A stretch of 64,000 bases of DNA, taken from positions 248,001 through 312,000 of the forward strand of contig CALLUS010000005.1 of the NCBI GenBank assembly GCA_938010435.1, given 5' to 3'. Positions 48,998-59,198 of the stretch are shown piece by piece. How positions within the stretch are numbered: position 1 is the first letter of the stretch; each line of letters starts with the position of its first letter. The notes under the pieces were generated by a model. It made no database searches. It worked only from the letters and a program-made list of their open reading frames with translations, and was not told where the DNA came from. The translations under genes were made by a program, and so were the position numbers. Source of the DNA: an uncultured Rhizobiaceae group bacterium. Its GTDB lineage: Bacteria > Pseudomonadota > Alphaproteobacteria > Rhizobiales > Rhizobiaceae.

Positions 48998-50049
48998 GAC
49001 TGTGCCCATCCCATATATTGCAGCACAAATGCTGTGATGAAGACCATGAACAGTGAAATCGGCAGGAACACTTTCCAACCCAAACGCATCAATTGATCAT
49101 AACGATAACGCGGAACGATGGAACGCACCATTGCCATGCAAAAGAAGACGAACATGCCCTTCAAGACGAACCAGAAAATGCCCGGCAACCAGTTGAACGG
49201 CGCGATATCAATGATTGGCAACCAACCGCCGAGGAACAACAATGTTGTGAGTGCGCACATCAGCGTGATGGCCACAAATTCACCAAGAAAGAACAGCAAG
49301 AACGGCGTGGAGGAATATTCAACCATGTGACCGGCAACCAGCTCTGATTCCGCTTCAGGAAGATCGAACGGCGGACGGTTTGTCTCCGCAATCGCAGAAA
49401 TAAAGAAGATGATAAACATTGGGAACAGAGCCAACCAATGCCAATCCAAGAATGAATTCACTGGCATTCCGAGACGAGTGCCAAGACCATCTTGCTGGGC
49501 GTTCACAACGTCTGTCAGGTTCAATGAGCCCACACACAGAAGAACGGTAATGATCACAAAGCCAATGGAAACTTCGTAAGAAACCATTTGTGCTGCAGAC
49601 CGCAGCGAAGCGAGGAAAGGATATTTGGAGTTTGATGCCCAGCCGCCCATAATGATGCCGTAAACTTCCAGCGACGAAATCGCAAAGACGAACAACAATC
49701 CAAGGTTCGGGTCAGCAACAGACCACCCGTCTGCAACGGGAATCACCGCCCAAGCGGAAAGAGCCAGCACACCAGCAACCAATGGTGCCAAAAGGAACAC
49801 CCCTTTGTTGGCACTGGCCGGAATAATCGGTTCTTTAACAACGAATTTCAGCAAATCCGCAAAAGATTGCAGCAAGCCCCAAGGTCCAACCACATTGGGG
49901 CCACGGCGCAGTTGCACCGCAGCAAAAATCTTACGGTCAGCGTACAAAATGTAAGCAACGAAAACCAAAAGCAGAACCAAAAGCAGAACGCTTTGGAACA
50001 AGATGACCAAAACTGGCCAAATATACGAATCGAAGAATGCAGCATCCAT
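48994..50049 (-). CDS. nuoH: NADH-quinone oxidoreductase subunit H
   Basis: 351 residues from the ATG at 50049 with CGGAG upstream, four bases after the nuoG stop. About eight helices. [22 protein letters not shown] (in part: [11 protein letters not shown]) and [19 protein letters not shown] are the quinone-chamber signatures. It forms the link between the quinone site and the proton-pumping arm. Confidence 0.97.
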   Translation of the reverse strand: MDAAFFDSYIWPVLVILFQSVLLLVLLLVFVAYILYADRKIFAAVQLRRGPNVVGPWGLLQSFADLLKFVVKEPIIPASANKGVFLLAPLVAGVLALSAWAVIPVADGWSVADPNLGLLFVFAISSLEVYGIIMGGWASNSKYPFLASLRSAAQMVSYEVSIGFVIITVLLCVGSLNLTDVVNAQQDGLGTRLGMPVNSFLDWHWLALFPMFIIFFISAIAETNRPPFDLPEAESELVAGHMVEYSSTPFLLFFLGEFVAITLMCALTTLLFLGGWLPIIDIAPFNWLPGIFWFVLKGMFVFFCMAMVRSIVPRYRYDQLMRLGWKVFLPISLFMVFITAFVLQYMGWAQS

Positions 50050-50053
50050 GATT

Positions 50054-52117
50054 TTACTCCGCAGCCTCCGCAAATTCGCCTTTGGCGCGCGCTGAACATT
50101 CTGCCATCACAGCAGATGAACGTGCAATCGGGTTTGTCAGATAGAAATCGTCAATGGGCGACTTGAATGCCGCTTTTGTCAGGCGTCCACCTTTGCGCTT
50201 GGCCAGTGCCTCAACGCCAGATGTGTCGCTTTCCATAACTTCATCAATCTCAGCAAAATGCGGATGCGCTTCGTAAAGAGCCGCACGCAATTGCGCAAGA
50301 GAATCAAATGGCAGCGTTTTAACCAAAGCTTCAGACATAGCGCGAAGAATCGCCCAGTCTTCGCGGGCCTCACCCGGCGCAAACCCGGCACGTTGTCCCA
50401 TTTGAACACGGCCTTCGGTGTTGACCCAAGTGCCTGATTTTTCAGTGTAAGCAGCACCGGGCAGAATAACATCAGCATGGTGTGCGCCCACATCACCGTG
50501 GCTGCCGATATAAACAGTAAAGCCAGAACGACGCTCAATCATATCCAGTTCATCCGCCCCCAGCAGGAACAAAACTTCGCTTTCGCGGAGCATTTCGCCC
50601 GTTGATTTTCCGCCCTCACCCGGCACGAAGCCAAGGTCGAGACCACCAACACGCGCTGCAGCCGTGTGCAGAACATTGAAACCGTTCCAATCATCACGGG
50701 CAATACCATGACGCAAGGCAATACCTGCCAGTTTTTGCAGAACGGCTGCGCCGTCCTTACGGTTCGCAACAGCTTCGCCGATGATGAACATCCGGCTCTT
50801 CGCTTTCGTCATCTTTTTGTCGAGGAACGAAATACTGTCTGGACCTGCACCCACATGAACCGCATCGTAAGTCAGATCAGCGTCTTCGCCCAAAAGACCA
50901 ACCATCGCTTCGCCTGTGCGCCAACGCTTGCGAATACGTGCGTTCAAGACCGACGCTTCCTTTCGCGGATTGGTGCCAACCAACAAAATTGCATCAGCAT
51001 CTTCAATGCCTTCAATCGTTGTGTTGAAAATGTAGCTTGAACGGCCAAGTGCTGGATCAAGCGCAGAGTTCTCGGGGCGGCAATCTGTATTGGCTGAACC
51101 CAGCGCACTCATAAGCTCGCGCATGGCGTAGATTTCTTCTACTGAAGACAAATCACCAGCAATTGCGCCGATATTCTCAGGAGCTGTCCCATTCACTTTT
51201 TCAGCAATTACAGCGAATGCTTCAGACCAGCTTGCAGCTGTCAGCTTGCCGTTTTTGCGAATATAAGGTCGGTCCAAGCGTTGTGTTTTCAGTCCATCCC
51301 AAATGAAGCGGGTTTTGTCTGAAATCCACTCTTCGTTGGTGGCTTCATTCACGCGCGGCATAATACGCATAACTTCAGAACCACGGGTGTCCACCCGAAT
51401 AGAAGACCCAACAGCATCCATCACGTCGATGGTTTCAGTCTTGGTCAATTCCCACGGGCGGGCTTGAAAAGCGTAAGGCTTAGAGGTCAATGCGCCAACA
51501 GGGCAAAGGTCAATCACATTGCCTTGCAATTCAGACGTCATCGCTTTTTCAAGATAAGTGGTGATTTCCGCATCTTCCCCACGGCCCAAAAGGCCAAGTT
51601 CAGAAACGCCCGCCACTTCAGTAGAAAACCGAACGCAACGTGTGCAGTGAATGCAACGCGTCATAATCGTTTTGACGAGCGGTCCAACATATTTGTCTTC
51701 AACGGCGCGCTTGTTTTCCGAATAACGGGATTCATCAATACCAAACGCCATGGCTTGGTCTTGCAAATCACACTCACCGCCTTGGTCGCAAATAGGGCAA
51801 TCCAACGGGTGGTTGATGAGCAAGAATTCCATCACACCTTCACGGGCCTTTTTGACCATCGGTGTGTTGGTAAAAATTTCTGGTGGCTCGCCATTCGGGC
51901 CCGGGCGCATGTCTTTGACACCCATTGCACAAGACGCGACAGGCTTTGGCGGGCCACCTTTGGCTTCCACAAGGCACATGCGGCAATTGCCGGCAATTGA
52001 AAGGCGTTCATGGAAACAGAAACGTGGAATCTCTGCACCAGCCTCTTCCGCCGCTTGCAGCAACGTATAGTGGTCTGGAACTTCAACTTCCTTGCCGTCT
52101 ACAATGATCTTGGCCAT
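50054..52117 (-). CDS. nuoG: NADH-quinone oxidoreductase subunit G
   Basis: 687 residues. The [2Fe-2S] ligands are C34, C45, C48 and C63. A His/Cys motif and [10 protein letters not shown] hold [4Fe-4S] clusters in the next 150 residues. A molybdopterin-oxidoreductase-like domain without the cofactor follows. It belongs to the NADH-oxidising module with NuoE and NuoF. A 44-base gap separates it from the upstream DUF3291 gene. Confidence 0.96.
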   Translation of the reverse strand: MAKIIVDGKEVEVPDHYTLLQAAEEAGAEIPRFCFHERLSIAGNCRMCLVEAKGGPPKPVASCAMGVKDMRPGPNGEPPEIFTNTPMVKKAREGVMEFLLINHPLDCPICDQGGECDLQDQAMAFGIDESRYSENKRAVEDKYVGPLVKTIMTRCIHCTRCVRFSTEVAGVSELGLLGRGEDAEITTYLEKAMTSELQGNVIDLCPVGALTSKPYAFQARPWELTKTETIDVMDAVGSSIRVDTRGSEVMRIMPRVNEATNEEWISDKTRFIWDGLKTQRLDRPYIRKNGKLTAASWSEAFAVIAEKVNGTAPENIGAIAGDLSSVEEIYAMRELMSALGSANTDCRPENSALDPALGRSSYIFNTTIEGIEDADAILLVGTNPRKEASVLNARIRKRWRTGEAMVGLLGEDADLTYDAVHVGAGPDSISFLDKKMTKAKSRMFIIGEAVANRKDGAAVLQKLAGIALRHGIARDDWNGFNVLHTAAARVGGLDLGFVPGEGGKSTGEMLRESEVLFLLGADELDMIERRSGFTVYIGSHGDVGAHHADVILPGAAYTEKSGTWVNTEGRVQMGQRAGFAPGEAREDWAILRAMSEALVKTLPFDSLAQLRAALYEAHPHFAEIDEVMESDTSGVEALAKRKGGRLTKAAFKSPIDDFYLTNPIARSSAVMAECSARAKGEFAEAAE

Positions 52118-52161
52118 GGCCAGTCTTCTTCCTGTCGTCAGCGCAATTGCGCTTTAAATTA

Positions 52162-52632
52162 CTATCCGCATTGCTGTGTTTGCCACAGCTTCACGTGGGG
52201 CAAATGCGACCAGCCGAATGCATGGTCGCTATCGCCATTTTGATCCAAATAATCAAGTCGTTCTTTGGCTTCTTCCAATGTTGGTCGATGCCCTTCTTCT
52301 ACCCACCACATCACGAATGAGTGGCTTTCCATAAGATCGAACCATTGGTTCTTATCATTGTAAATCTGCTTGTGCACTGTGTTCCACACAAAGTGTTCAA
52401 GATGTTCGGCACTTTCCCAAGTGGAAAGCGTCATCACTGTCGACGGCCCATCACAAATTGCGTTGCGCCCTGCACCATCCCGCTCTTCATCCAAAAGGCG
52501 CCACTGAAACCCATCAGTGCGTTCAGCCAATCCATTCACTCGCGTAACATTATCAGTAAATCCTGCACCTTCCGGAGACTGCGGATCAACTTTCCATTTA
52601 GATATATTGAGCTCAGCGAGGTGCATAGACAT
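52162..52632 (-). CDS. DUF3291 family protein inserted upstream of nuoG
   Basis: 156 residues from an ATG that overlaps the preceding stop (TAATG). It has the DUF3291 pattern: LAELNISKWKVDP at the start, NGLAERTDGFQWRL, a central TLSTWESAEHLEHFVWNTVH, and a C-terminal part with WWVEEGHRPTLEEAKERL. The fold resembles small ferredoxin-like ABM/monooxygenase proteins; this is an inference from motif layout. Cytoplasmic. Why it lies between nuoF and nuoG is unknown. Confidence 0.8.
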   Translation of the reverse strand: MSMHLAELNISKWKVDPQSPEGAGFTDNVTRVNGLAERTDGFQWRLLDEERDGAGRNAICDGPSTVMTLSTWESAEHLEHFVWNTVHKQIYNDKNQWFDLMESHSFVMWWVEEGHRPTLEEAKERLDYLDQNGDSDHAFGWSHLPHVKLWQTQQCG

Positions 52633-53060
52633 TATCCACCACTCGTTGGAGCAGATGGCGTACCCCCACATTGCATATAGACAAAATAGGTACTCTTCTC
52701 ACTGCTATACAAAGGAGCTCGACGGCCTGTTCTGCCCACACCTGCGCCAGATGAATTGCAAAACCGCACAAAAGCCGTTTCTGCTATGCCAAAAGCACGT
52801 TCACGGTCGGAACCATCAAGCGGCGAAATCGCAACCGTGAATCGACCAAATGGATCAGCTTGGTGACGCTTCACGCTCAATTCATCATCAACTTTGAATT
52901 CTTCGACAACCTTCAATTCGGCCAGTGTGTTCACAGTCGGATCAACATCCGCAGTCGGCGCAACATCAGACGTTGTGCAAGCTGCCAACGCAACCATCAA
53001 TGCGACCAACATAAATAGCGATGCTTTGAAACCGAATATGTTAAGTTCAGTGTGGTGCAT
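52632..53060 (-). CDS. Unrecognised lipoprotein downstream of nuoF
   Basis: 142 residues from the ATG at 53060, four bases after the nuoF stop; a longer frame into nuoF is rejected. The N-terminus is a lipoprotein signal with lipobox LAAC (C28). A mature domain follows with FGRFTVAISPLDGSDRERAF and two cysteines (RFCNSSG, MQCGGT) that may form a disulfide. The end is Ser/Thr/Gly-rich. It should face the periplasm, on the opposite side of the membrane from NuoF. No known family is evident. Confidence 0.72.
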   Translation of the reverse strand: MHHTELNIFGFKASLFMLVALMVALAACTTSDVAPTADVDPTVNTLAELKVVEEFKVDDELSVKRHQADPFGRFTVAISPLDGSDRERAFGIAETAFVRFCNSSGAGVGRTGRRAPLYSSEKSTYFVYMQCGGTPSAPTSGG

Positions 53061-53064
53061 TGAT

Positions 53065-54369
53065 TTACTCAGCCGCCTCCAGCACCGCACCATCTTTGCT
53101 GGAACGATACGTATAACTGTCAATTCGCGCTTCCATTTCTGGGCGGAAGTGGTTGATGAGCCCTTGAATGGGCCATGCAGCCGCATCACCCAAGGCGCAA
53201 ATTGTGTGGCCTTCGATTTGTTTGGTCACATCGAACAACATATCGATTTCACGTTTTTCAGCGCGGCCTTCGACCATGCGTTCCATCACGCGCCACATCC
53301 AGCCTGTGCCTTCACGGCACGGCGTGCACTGACCACAGCTTTCGTGTTTGTAAAATGCCGCCAAACGGGCAATCGCACGAATGATGTCGGTGGACTTATC
53401 CATCACGATCACAGCTGCCGTCCCCAAACCAGAACCAAGCGCTGATAGAGAATCAAAATCCATCGGCGTGTCAATCATCTGATCAGCAGGCACCATGCGA
53501 ACAGAAGACCCACCTGGAATAACGGCCAACAAATTGTCATTGCCACCACGAACACCGCCGCAATGTTTATCGATCAGTTCGCGGAACGGAATGCTCATTT
53601 CTTCTTCAACGGTGCACGGCGTGTTCACATGACCGGAGACACAGAACAATTTCGTACCACGGTTGTTTTCACGGCCAAAGCCCGCAAACCAATCTGGCCC
53701 ACGGCGCAAAATAGTTGGCACAACAGCCACAGATTCCACGTTGTTGACAGTAGTTGGGCAACCGTAGAGACCAACATTGGCAGGAAATGGCGGCTTCAGG
53801 CGCGGCTGACCTTTTTTCCCCTCAAGTGATTCCAACAGAGCAGTCTCTTCGCCACAGATGTAAGCACCAGCACCGTGGTGGACGTAAATATCGTAGTCCC
53901 AACCGTTCTTGTTGTTCTTGCCGAGCAAATTGGCGTCATAACACTCATTGATCGCCGCTTCGAGCGCCTCACGCTCCCGCATATATTCGCCGCGTACATA
54001 AATGTAACAAGCATGTGCACCCATGGCGAAACCAGCGATCAAACAGCCTTCGATCAGCGTGTGCGGATCGTGGCGCATGATGTCGCGGTCTTTACATGTG
54101 CCCGGTTCGGACTCGTCTGCATTGATCACGAGATAATGTGGGCGTTCGCTCGGCTCCTTCGGCATGAACGACCATTTCAAACCTGTCGGGAAACCAGCGC
54201 CACCACGACCGCGAAGGCCAGATGCTTTGGTTTGATCGATCACCCAATCACGACCTTTTTTGATAAAGCCAGCCGTACCAGACCAATGCCCACGCGACAT
54301 CGCACCTTTAAGCGACTTATCGTGTAGTCCATAAATATTCGTGAAAATGCGGTCTTTATCTTGCAGCAT
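53065..54369 (-). CDS. nuoF: NADH-quinone oxidoreductase subunit F
   Basis: 434 residues. [20 protein letters not shown] binds NADH and FMN, and [10 protein letters not shown] with a downstream Cys holds cluster N3. The start overlaps the stop of the small upstream gene (TAATG). It is the NADH-binding, FMN-containing entry point for electrons. Confidence 0.97.
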   Translation of the reverse strand: MLQDKDRIFTNIYGLHDKSLKGAMSRGHWSGTAGFIKKGRDWVIDQTKASGLRGRGGAGFPTGLKWSFMPKEPSERPHYLVINADESEPGTCKDRDIMRHDPHTLIEGCLIAGFAMGAHACYIYVRGEYMREREALEAAINECYDANLLGKNNKNGWDYDIYVHHGAGAYICGEETALLESLEGKKGQPRLKPPFPANVGLYGCPTTVNNVESVAVVPTILRRGPDWFAGFGRENNRGTKLFCVSGHVNTPCTVEEEMSIPFRELIDKHCGGVRGGNDNLLAVIPGGSSVRMVPADQMIDTPMDFDSLSALGSGLGTAAVIVMDKSTDIIRAIARLAAFYKHESCGQCTPCREGTGWMWRVMERMVEGRAEKREIDMLFDVTKQIEGHTICALGDAAAWPIQGLINHFRPEMEARIDSYTYRSSKDGAVLEAAE

Positions 54370-54704
54370 TATCGTACCTCTTTGTCGTCAGAACTTTCGG
54401 CATCACGCAAAGCATCTTGCATCACCTCGTTCATATCAATTGACGCCACATCTTCACGTGTCGGCGTAATTCGGTCGCCAATGAGCCCAAATAGAAATGA
54501 TCCGGCACTGCCCAAACCAATCAACCACCAACGATACGGAACCAGACTTTCGAAAAAGAAAAACGTCAACACGCCAACAACCGAAGCTGCTGCGGCAATC
54601 AAAGAAAGAATTCGCATCAATGCACCAGGCCAAATTATAGATGCAGTCACTTTTGCCGCTTCAACATTTGTGAACAATTTACCATCGCGATCATCTTCAG
54701 CCAT
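54369..54704 (-). CDS. Small two-span membrane protein between nuoE and nuoF
   Basis: 111 residues, with TAATG overlaps at both ends: its ATG on the nuoE stop and its stop on the nuoF ATG. Hydrophilic start ([18 protein letters not shown]), two helices (about 28-50 and 56-76) separated by the aromatic loop VPYRWW, and an acidic tail ([20 protein letters not shown]). The translational coupling on both sides implies expression at levels close to those of the NADH module. No family recognised. Confidence 0.78.
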   Translation of the reverse strand: MAEDDRDGKLFTNVEAAKVTASIIWPGALMRILSLIAAAASVVGVLTFFFFESLVPYRWWLIGLGSAGSFLFGLIGDRITPTREDVASIDMNEVMQDALRDAESSDDKEVR

Positions 54705-55753
54705 TATGCTGTACCGCCTTTCGCCAGAACTTTGGCTTGCTTGATCCAATCGTCGCGCTCGATGCGGCCTTTGAATGACAATTGATCATCAACGATTGCC
54801 ACATCTGCTTTTTTCCACTTGGCGATTTGTGCGAAATGCCAGAAGCCGAGACCATTGAGTGTTCTTTCCAGTTTGGGACCGACACCTGAAATCAATTTCA
54901 AATCGTCCGCCTTACCATTTGGTTTTTTCAAACGCTCCGGTCCAGCCGCTTTAGCGGGAGTTGCTTTTTTAGGCGCTGCCTTCTTAGCGGCAGCTTTTGG
55001 CTTCGCAGCCAATTTAGCGGCATTCGAACCAATCAATCCGGCAGCTTTGGCTGGCGCTTTCTTGGCTGCAGGCTTTTTCGGTGCAGCGGGTTTAGCCGTG
55101 GCAGCCGCCTTCTTGGGTGCAGCTTTGCGAGTAGCTTTTACTGGTTTGCCCGTCAAAGACGTCAAACCACCCTCTGGCGCAGAGTAGATGCGGTCAATCT
55201 GAGGACCAGGTGTGATTTCATCACCCTTACCTGCAGCGAAACGATCAATGATGTGTTCCATCTGTATTGGCGTGAGGTCTTCGTAGCTGTCTTTGAAAAT
55301 CATCACCATGGGCGCATTCACACAGGCGCCTTGGCATTCAACTTCTTCCCAAGACAAATTGCCGTCTTCGCTCACTTCAAACGGGTTTGGTGAAATCTTG
55401 GACTTGCAGACGTCCATGATGTCGCCAGCGCCGCGCAACATGCACGGTGTGGTGCCGCAAACTTGAATGTGGGCACGTTTGCCAACGGGTGCCAGTTGGA
55501 ACTGGGTGTAAAACGTCGCCACTTCCAAAACGCGGATCAAAGGCATGTCGAGCATTTCGCCCACATGTTCAATCGCCGCTTTGGTGACCCAACCTTCTTG
55601 CTCTTGCGCCCGCATCAACAACGGAATCACAGCAGAGGCTTCGCGCCCCTTTGGATAGTCTTTGATCTTCTTTTTCGCCCATGCACCATTGGCACGGTTG
55701 AACGCAAAAGCATCAGGCTGGACAGCATCTTCAGCAAGACGGCGAACGGACAT
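54704..55753 (-). CDS. nuoE: NADH-quinone oxidoreductase subunit E with basic linker and helix-hairpin-helix extension
   Basis: 349 residues against about 160-240 for simple NuoE proteins. The core (1-195) has [2Fe-2S] ligands C99, C104, C140 and C144. Residues 205-280 form a Lys/Ala/Pro-rich repeat (KKAPAK, KPAAPKKPAAKK). Residues 283-349 form a helix-hairpin-helix-like module, LISGVGPKLERTLNGLGF and beyond, similar to modules appended to other alphaproteobacterial proteins. The core donates electrons next to NuoF; what the extension does is unknown. Confidence 0.94.
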   Translation of the reverse strand: MSVRRLAEDAVQPDAFAFNRANGAWAKKKIKDYPKGREASAVIPLLMRAQEQEGWVTKAAIEHVGEMLDMPLIRVLEVATFYTQFQLAPVGKRAHIQVCGTTPCMLRGAGDIMDVCKSKISPNPFEVSEDGNLSWEEVECQGACVNAPMVMIFKDSYEDLTPIQMEHIIDRFAAGKGDEITPGPQIDRIYSAPEGGLTSLTGKPVKATRKAAPKKAAATAKPAAPKKPAAKKAPAKAAGLIGSNAAKLAAKPKAAAKKAAPKKATPAKAAGPERLKKPNGKADDLKLISGVGPKLERTLNGLGFWHFAQIAKWKKADVAIVDDQLSFKGRIERDDWIKQAKVLAKGGTA

Positions 55754-55756
55754 AGA

Positions 55757-56116
55757 TTAAACCCCTACCGCACCAGCGGACATATAATAACCAACAGCAA
55801 CCGCAGCAGCGATCACTCCAACAACAAAATGACCTTTGGGATCACCACCCGCTTTCGATGTAAACAACGCGTCGATGAAACCAAGAAAGGAAACCGCAAT
55901 GAAAGCGACCGCCAACGACAACGGACCGCCCACCAAATACAGACCGAAAATCACAATCGCGAGACCGAAATAACGACCACCCATAACTTTCACCAAGGCA
56001 GATTGTTGATGACCGGCAATTTCCATACCCTTGTCACCATTGGTGGTGAACAAGACCCCCAGAACCAAAAACAAAACACCAATTAGCAACGTCACAACAG
56101 TCAAAAGTATCATCAT
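55757..56116 (-). CDS. Small membrane protein between nuoD and nuoE
   Basis: 119 residues. Its ATG overlaps the nuoD stop (ATGA) and it ends three bases before nuoE. Hydrophobic segments are at about 3-24, 48-83 (possibly two) and 97-117, with short polar loops such as [15 protein letters not shown]. It looks like a compact polytopic protein. No family is recognised; it could be an assembly or stability factor, which is an inference from position only. Confidence 0.75.
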   Translation of the reverse strand: MMILLTVVTLLIGVLFLVLGVLFTTNGDKGMEIAGHQQSALVKVMGGRYFGLAIVIFGLYLVGGPLSLAVAFIAVSFLGFIDALFTSKAGGDPKGHFVVGVIAAAVAVGYYMSAGAVGV

Positions 56117-57303
56117 CGGTCAACCTCCCCGAATACAATATCCATAGATCCGAGCACCGCGCCCACATCAGCAAGCATGTGCCCCCGACACATGAAGTCC
56201 ATCGCCTGAAGGTGCGCAAAACCGGGCGCGCGCAATTTGCAGCGATACGGTTTATTCGAACCATCAGACACGAGATAAACACCAAACTCGCCTTTGGGCG
56301 CTTCCACAGCGCAATACACTTCACCAGCAGGCACTTTAAAGCCCTCAGTGTAGAGTTTAAAATGATGAATAAGCGCTTCCATTGAACGCTTCATCTCACC
56401 GCGCTTCGGTGGAACAGTTTTGCCATCTGGCGATGAAACAGGCCCCTGCCCGTCAGTACTGGAAAGCTTTGCAACACACTGCTGGATGATCTTCACAGAT
56501 TCGCGCATCTCAATCATACGGATCAAATAGCGATCATAGTTATCACAGTTTTTACCGACCGGAATTTCAAATTCCATCTCGTCATAGCATTCATAAGGTT
56601 GCGCACGGCGCAAATCCCATGCTGCACCCGAACCACGAACCATGACGCCGGAAAAACCCCAAGCCCATGCATCTTCCAAAGACACAATGCCAATATCCAC
56701 ATTGCGCTGTTTGAAAATACGGTTGTCGGTCAGCAATTCTTCGATGTCATCACATGTTTTGAGAAACGGTTCGCACCATTTTCCAATATCGTCGACCAAC
56801 TTTTGTGGAATGTCTTGGTGGACACCACCGGGGCGGAAATAAGCCGCGTGCATACGTGCACCACAAGCGCGTTCGTAGAACACCATCAACTGTTCGCGCT
56901 CTTCAAAGCCCCATAGTGACGGCGTGAACGCTCCAACGTCCAAAGCCTGTGTGGTGACATTGAGCAAATGCGACAGAATACGACCGATTTCACAATACAA
57001 AACACGGATCAACTGACCACGACGAGGCACTTCAAGACCAACGAGCTTCTCAATCGCAAGGCAAAACGCATGCTCTTGGTTCATGGGAGCCACGTAATCA
57101 AGACGGTCGAAATACGGGATTGCCTGCAAATAAGTCTTTTGCTCGATCAGCTTTTCGGTACCGCGGTGTAACAATCCGATATGCGGATCAACACGCTCAA
57201 CAACCTCACCATCCAGCTCGAGAACCAGACGCAACACACCGTGGGCCGCAGGATGCTGCGGGCCAAAGTTAATGTTAAAATTCCTGATATCGACTTCAGC
57301 CAT
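56113..57303 (-). CDS. nuoD: NADH-quinone oxidoreductase subunit D
   Basis: 396 residues related to NiFe-hydrogenase large subunits. It opens [20 protein letters not shown], where the loop HPAAHG lines the quinone site. Its catalytic His and Tyr for quinone protonation are in the conserved positions. The ATG directly follows the TAG of the small upstream gene with no gap. It forms the quinone-binding pocket with NuoB and NuoH. Confidence 0.97.
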   Translation of the reverse strand: MAEVDIRNFNINFGPQHPAAHGVLRLVLELDGEVVERVDPHIGLLHRGTEKLIEQKTYLQAIPYFDRLDYVAPMNQEHAFCLAIEKLVGLEVPRRGQLIRVLYCEIGRILSHLLNVTTQALDVGAFTPSLWGFEEREQLMVFYERACGARMHAAYFRPGGVHQDIPQKLVDDIGKWCEPFLKTCDDIEELLTDNRIFKQRNVDIGIVSLEDAWAWGFSGVMVRGSGAAWDLRRAQPYECYDEMEFEIPVGKNCDNYDRYLIRMIEMRESVKIIQQCVAKLSSTDGQGPVSSPDGKTVPPKRGEMKRSMEALIHHFKLYTEGFKVPAGEVYCAVEAPKGEFGVYLVSDGSNKPYRCKLRAPGFAHLQAMDFMCRGHMLADVGAVLGSMDIVFGEVDR

Positions 57304-57504
57304 CTAGTTAAACACCTCTGGCGAAGAGTGATTGTCGGGCCATTCTTTAAAAGCCAACACACCCAATAAAACAAACATGCCCAGTGGAATGAGACATGCT
57401 AAAGAAATCCACGACGCCATTCCGGCACGGGGTAAGATTTTCCAAAAGCAAACGATCGGAAAGACATAAACGATCAAAAGCAACAGTATGGAAGCGGCAC
57501 CCAT
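57304..57504 (-). CDS. Small two-span membrane protein between nuoC and nuoD
   Basis: 66 residues with helices at about 4-24 and 31-51 and a short acidic tail (KEWPDNHSSPEVFN). The gap to nuoC is two bases and the stop is immediately followed by the nuoD ATG. It is probably a real gene because both junctions are tight and the frame is strongly hydrophobic in a patterned way. Function unknown. Confidence 0.7.
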   Translation of the reverse strand: MGAASILLLLIVYVFPIVCFWKILPRAGMASWISLACLIPLGMFVLLGVLAFKEWPDNHSSPEVFN

Positions 57505-57506
57505 CT

Positions 57507-58121
57507 CTAATTTGCCTTCGTCTCTGCTTTCTCATCACCGGGCAGAACGTAATCCGTTCCTTCCCAAGGTGAGAGAAAGTCAAAATCCCGGAATTCCTGA
57601 CGCAATTGCACAGGTTCATACACAACGCGCTTTTTCTCGTCGTCATAACGCACTTCAGTAAAGCCCGTCAGCGGGAAGTCTTTGCGCAGTGGATGACCTT
57701 CGAAACCATAATCAGTCAGCAAGCGACGCAAGTCCGGATGTCCCGTAAACAAGATGCCATAAAGGTCATAAGCTTCACGCTCGAACCAATCAGCGCCCGG
57801 AAACACTTCCACGACGCTTGGCACAGGTGACTCAGGATCGGTTGCAACCCGAATACGAACACGTTGGTTCTGGCTCGGGCTCATCAAATGATAAACCACA
57901 TCAAAACGGTTTTTACGTTCAGGGTAATCAACACCGCAAAGGTCAATGAAAGAAATAAACCGCGTTTGCACGTCATCGCGTAAAAATCTCAACACCGGCA
58001 CAATGTTTGACGCAATAACGTTGAGCGTTAATTCATCGAAAGCAATCGAGCTTTCATCCAGCTTTTCACCAAGTTGTTCTGAAAGATAAGACTGAAGTTC
58101 TTTTAGGCTTTGAATATCCAT
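57507..58121 (-). CDS. nuoC: NADH-quinone oxidoreductase subunit C
   Basis: 204 residues, separate from NuoD (in E. coli the two are fused). It contains [44 protein letters not shown], the 30-kDa subunit signature (named here by its start [13 protein letters not shown] and end [11 protein letters not shown]). It packs on NuoD and NuoB in the quinone module. Eight bases separate it from nuoB. Confidence 0.97.
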   Translation of the reverse strand: MDIQSLKELQSYLSEQLGEKLDESSIAFDELTLNVIASNIVPVLRFLRDDVQTRFISFIDLCGVDYPERKNRFDVVYHLMSPSQNQRVRIRVATDPESPVPSVVEVFPGADWFEREAYDLYGILFTGHPDLRRLLTDYGFEGHPLRKDFPLTGFTEVRYDDEKKRVVYEPVQLRQEFRDFDFLSPWEGTDYVLPGDEKAETKAN

Positions 58122-58129
58122 CTTTCGCC

Positions 58130-58705
58130 CTAACGTTCAATCGTGCCGGTACGGCGAATTTTTTTCTGCAGCATCAACACACCATAAAGCAGAGCTTCGG
58201 CGGTTGGCGGGCAACCCGGCACATAAATATCTACAGGCACGATACGGTCACACCCACGCACCACTGAATAGGAATAGTGATAATACCCACCACCATTGGC
58301 ACAGGACCCCATGGAGATCACATAACGCGGCTCAGGCATTTGGTCGTAAACCTTACGCAACGCCGGAGCCATTTTGTTGGTCAACGTACCGGCAACAATC
58401 ATCACATCAGATTGGCGGGGCGAAGCACGTGGGGCGATTCCGAAACGCTCGGAATCATAACGCGGCATGGACATCTGCATCATTTCAACAGCGCAACATG
58501 CCAAACCAAATGTCATCCACATCAATGAGCCTGTTCGAGCCCAATTGATAAGATCATCAGTCGATGTGACGATAAAGCCTTTATCGGCCAATTCGTCGTT
58601 CACCTCGCCAAACCAAGCATCATCAGCCCCGATGGGCTTGCCTGTGTTAGGGTCAATGACCCCTTTTGGTGATGGGGCGATCAAGGTTGAAGAAGAATCT
58701 TGCAT
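58130..58705 (-). CDS. nuoB: NADH-quinone oxidoreductase subunit B
   Basis: 191 residues. Cluster N2 ligands are the tandem C70-C71 (GLACCAVE), C135 (GSCANGGG) and C165 ([13 protein letters not shown]). The 40-residue N-terminal extension ([17 protein letters not shown]) is typical of alphaproteobacteria. It holds the last Fe-S cluster before quinone. No strong ribosome site is seen before the ATG; 45 bases separate it from nuoA. Confidence 0.96.
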   Translation of the reverse strand: MQDSSSTLIAPSPKGVIDPNTGKPIGADDAWFGEVNDELADKGFIVTSTDDLINWARTGSLMWMTFGLACCAVEMMQMSMPRYDSERFGIAPRASPRQSDVMIVAGTLTNKMAPALRKVYDQMPEPRYVISMGSCANGGGYYHYSYSVVRGCDRIVPVDIYVPGCPPTAEALLYGVLMLQKKIRRTGTIER

Positions 58706-58750
58706 TATTTTTATCAGGCCACTTAACGGAGTATGAGAGATCGTTCAGGA

Positions 58751-59116
58751 TCAATCCCAATCCAGAGCCCCTTTCTTCCATTCGTAGATGAAACCAATGG
58801 TCAACACGCCTAAGAATACCATCATAGACCAAAACCCGAACCATCCCAAGCCGCCAAAGCTCACAGCCCAAGGGAATAGGAACGCAACCTCAAGATCAAA
58901 AATTATGAACAAAATAGCGACAAGATAAAACCTCACATCAAATTTCATGCGCGCATCGTCAAATGCATTAAACCCACACTCGTAGGCAGACAATTTCTCA
59001 TCATCCGGCGCTCTGTAGGCAATTATGAATGGTGCAATTAAGAGAGCAAGGCCAATAAGCAAAGCAACGCCCATAAATATAATTACGGGCAAATATGAAA
59101 GCAACAACTGTTCCAC
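58751..59116 (-). CDS. nuoA: NADH-quinone oxidoreductase subunit A
   Basis: 121 residues, GTG start with GGAG seven bases upstream. Three helices; the loop after the first contains [20 protein letters not shown], whose cysteine becomes exposed during the active/deactive transition in the mitochondrial homologue. It is first gene of the operon. Confidence 0.97.
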   Translation of the reverse strand: MEQLLLSYLPVIIFMGVALLIGLALLIAPFIIAYRAPDDEKLSAYECGFNAFDDARMKFDVRFYLVAILFIIFDLEVAFLFPWAVSFGGLGWFGFWSMMVFLGVLTIGFIYEWKKGALDWD

Positions 59117-59198
59117 GACAGACTCCTATATCGTCTGAGCATCCCCGTAGCCGACCCACGTTTTCAAAGCAAGTTTACATGTCGTCACAGACGCCCTC

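Noticed and set aside
48998-49078. Longer NuoI start inside nuoH
   Set aside because: The ATGA overlap at 48997 gives the family start; the upstream residues are a read-through of the nuoH region.
53061-53189. Longer start of the lipoprotein gene inside nuoF
   Set aside because: It would put 43 residues before the lipoprotein signal and hide it; the ATG at 53060 places the signal at the N-terminus.
54940-55140. Tandem DNA repeat or assembly artefact in nuoE
   Set aside because: The Lys/Ala/Pro stretch is irregular at DNA level and stays in frame; it reads as a protein linker, not a nucleotide tandem repeat.
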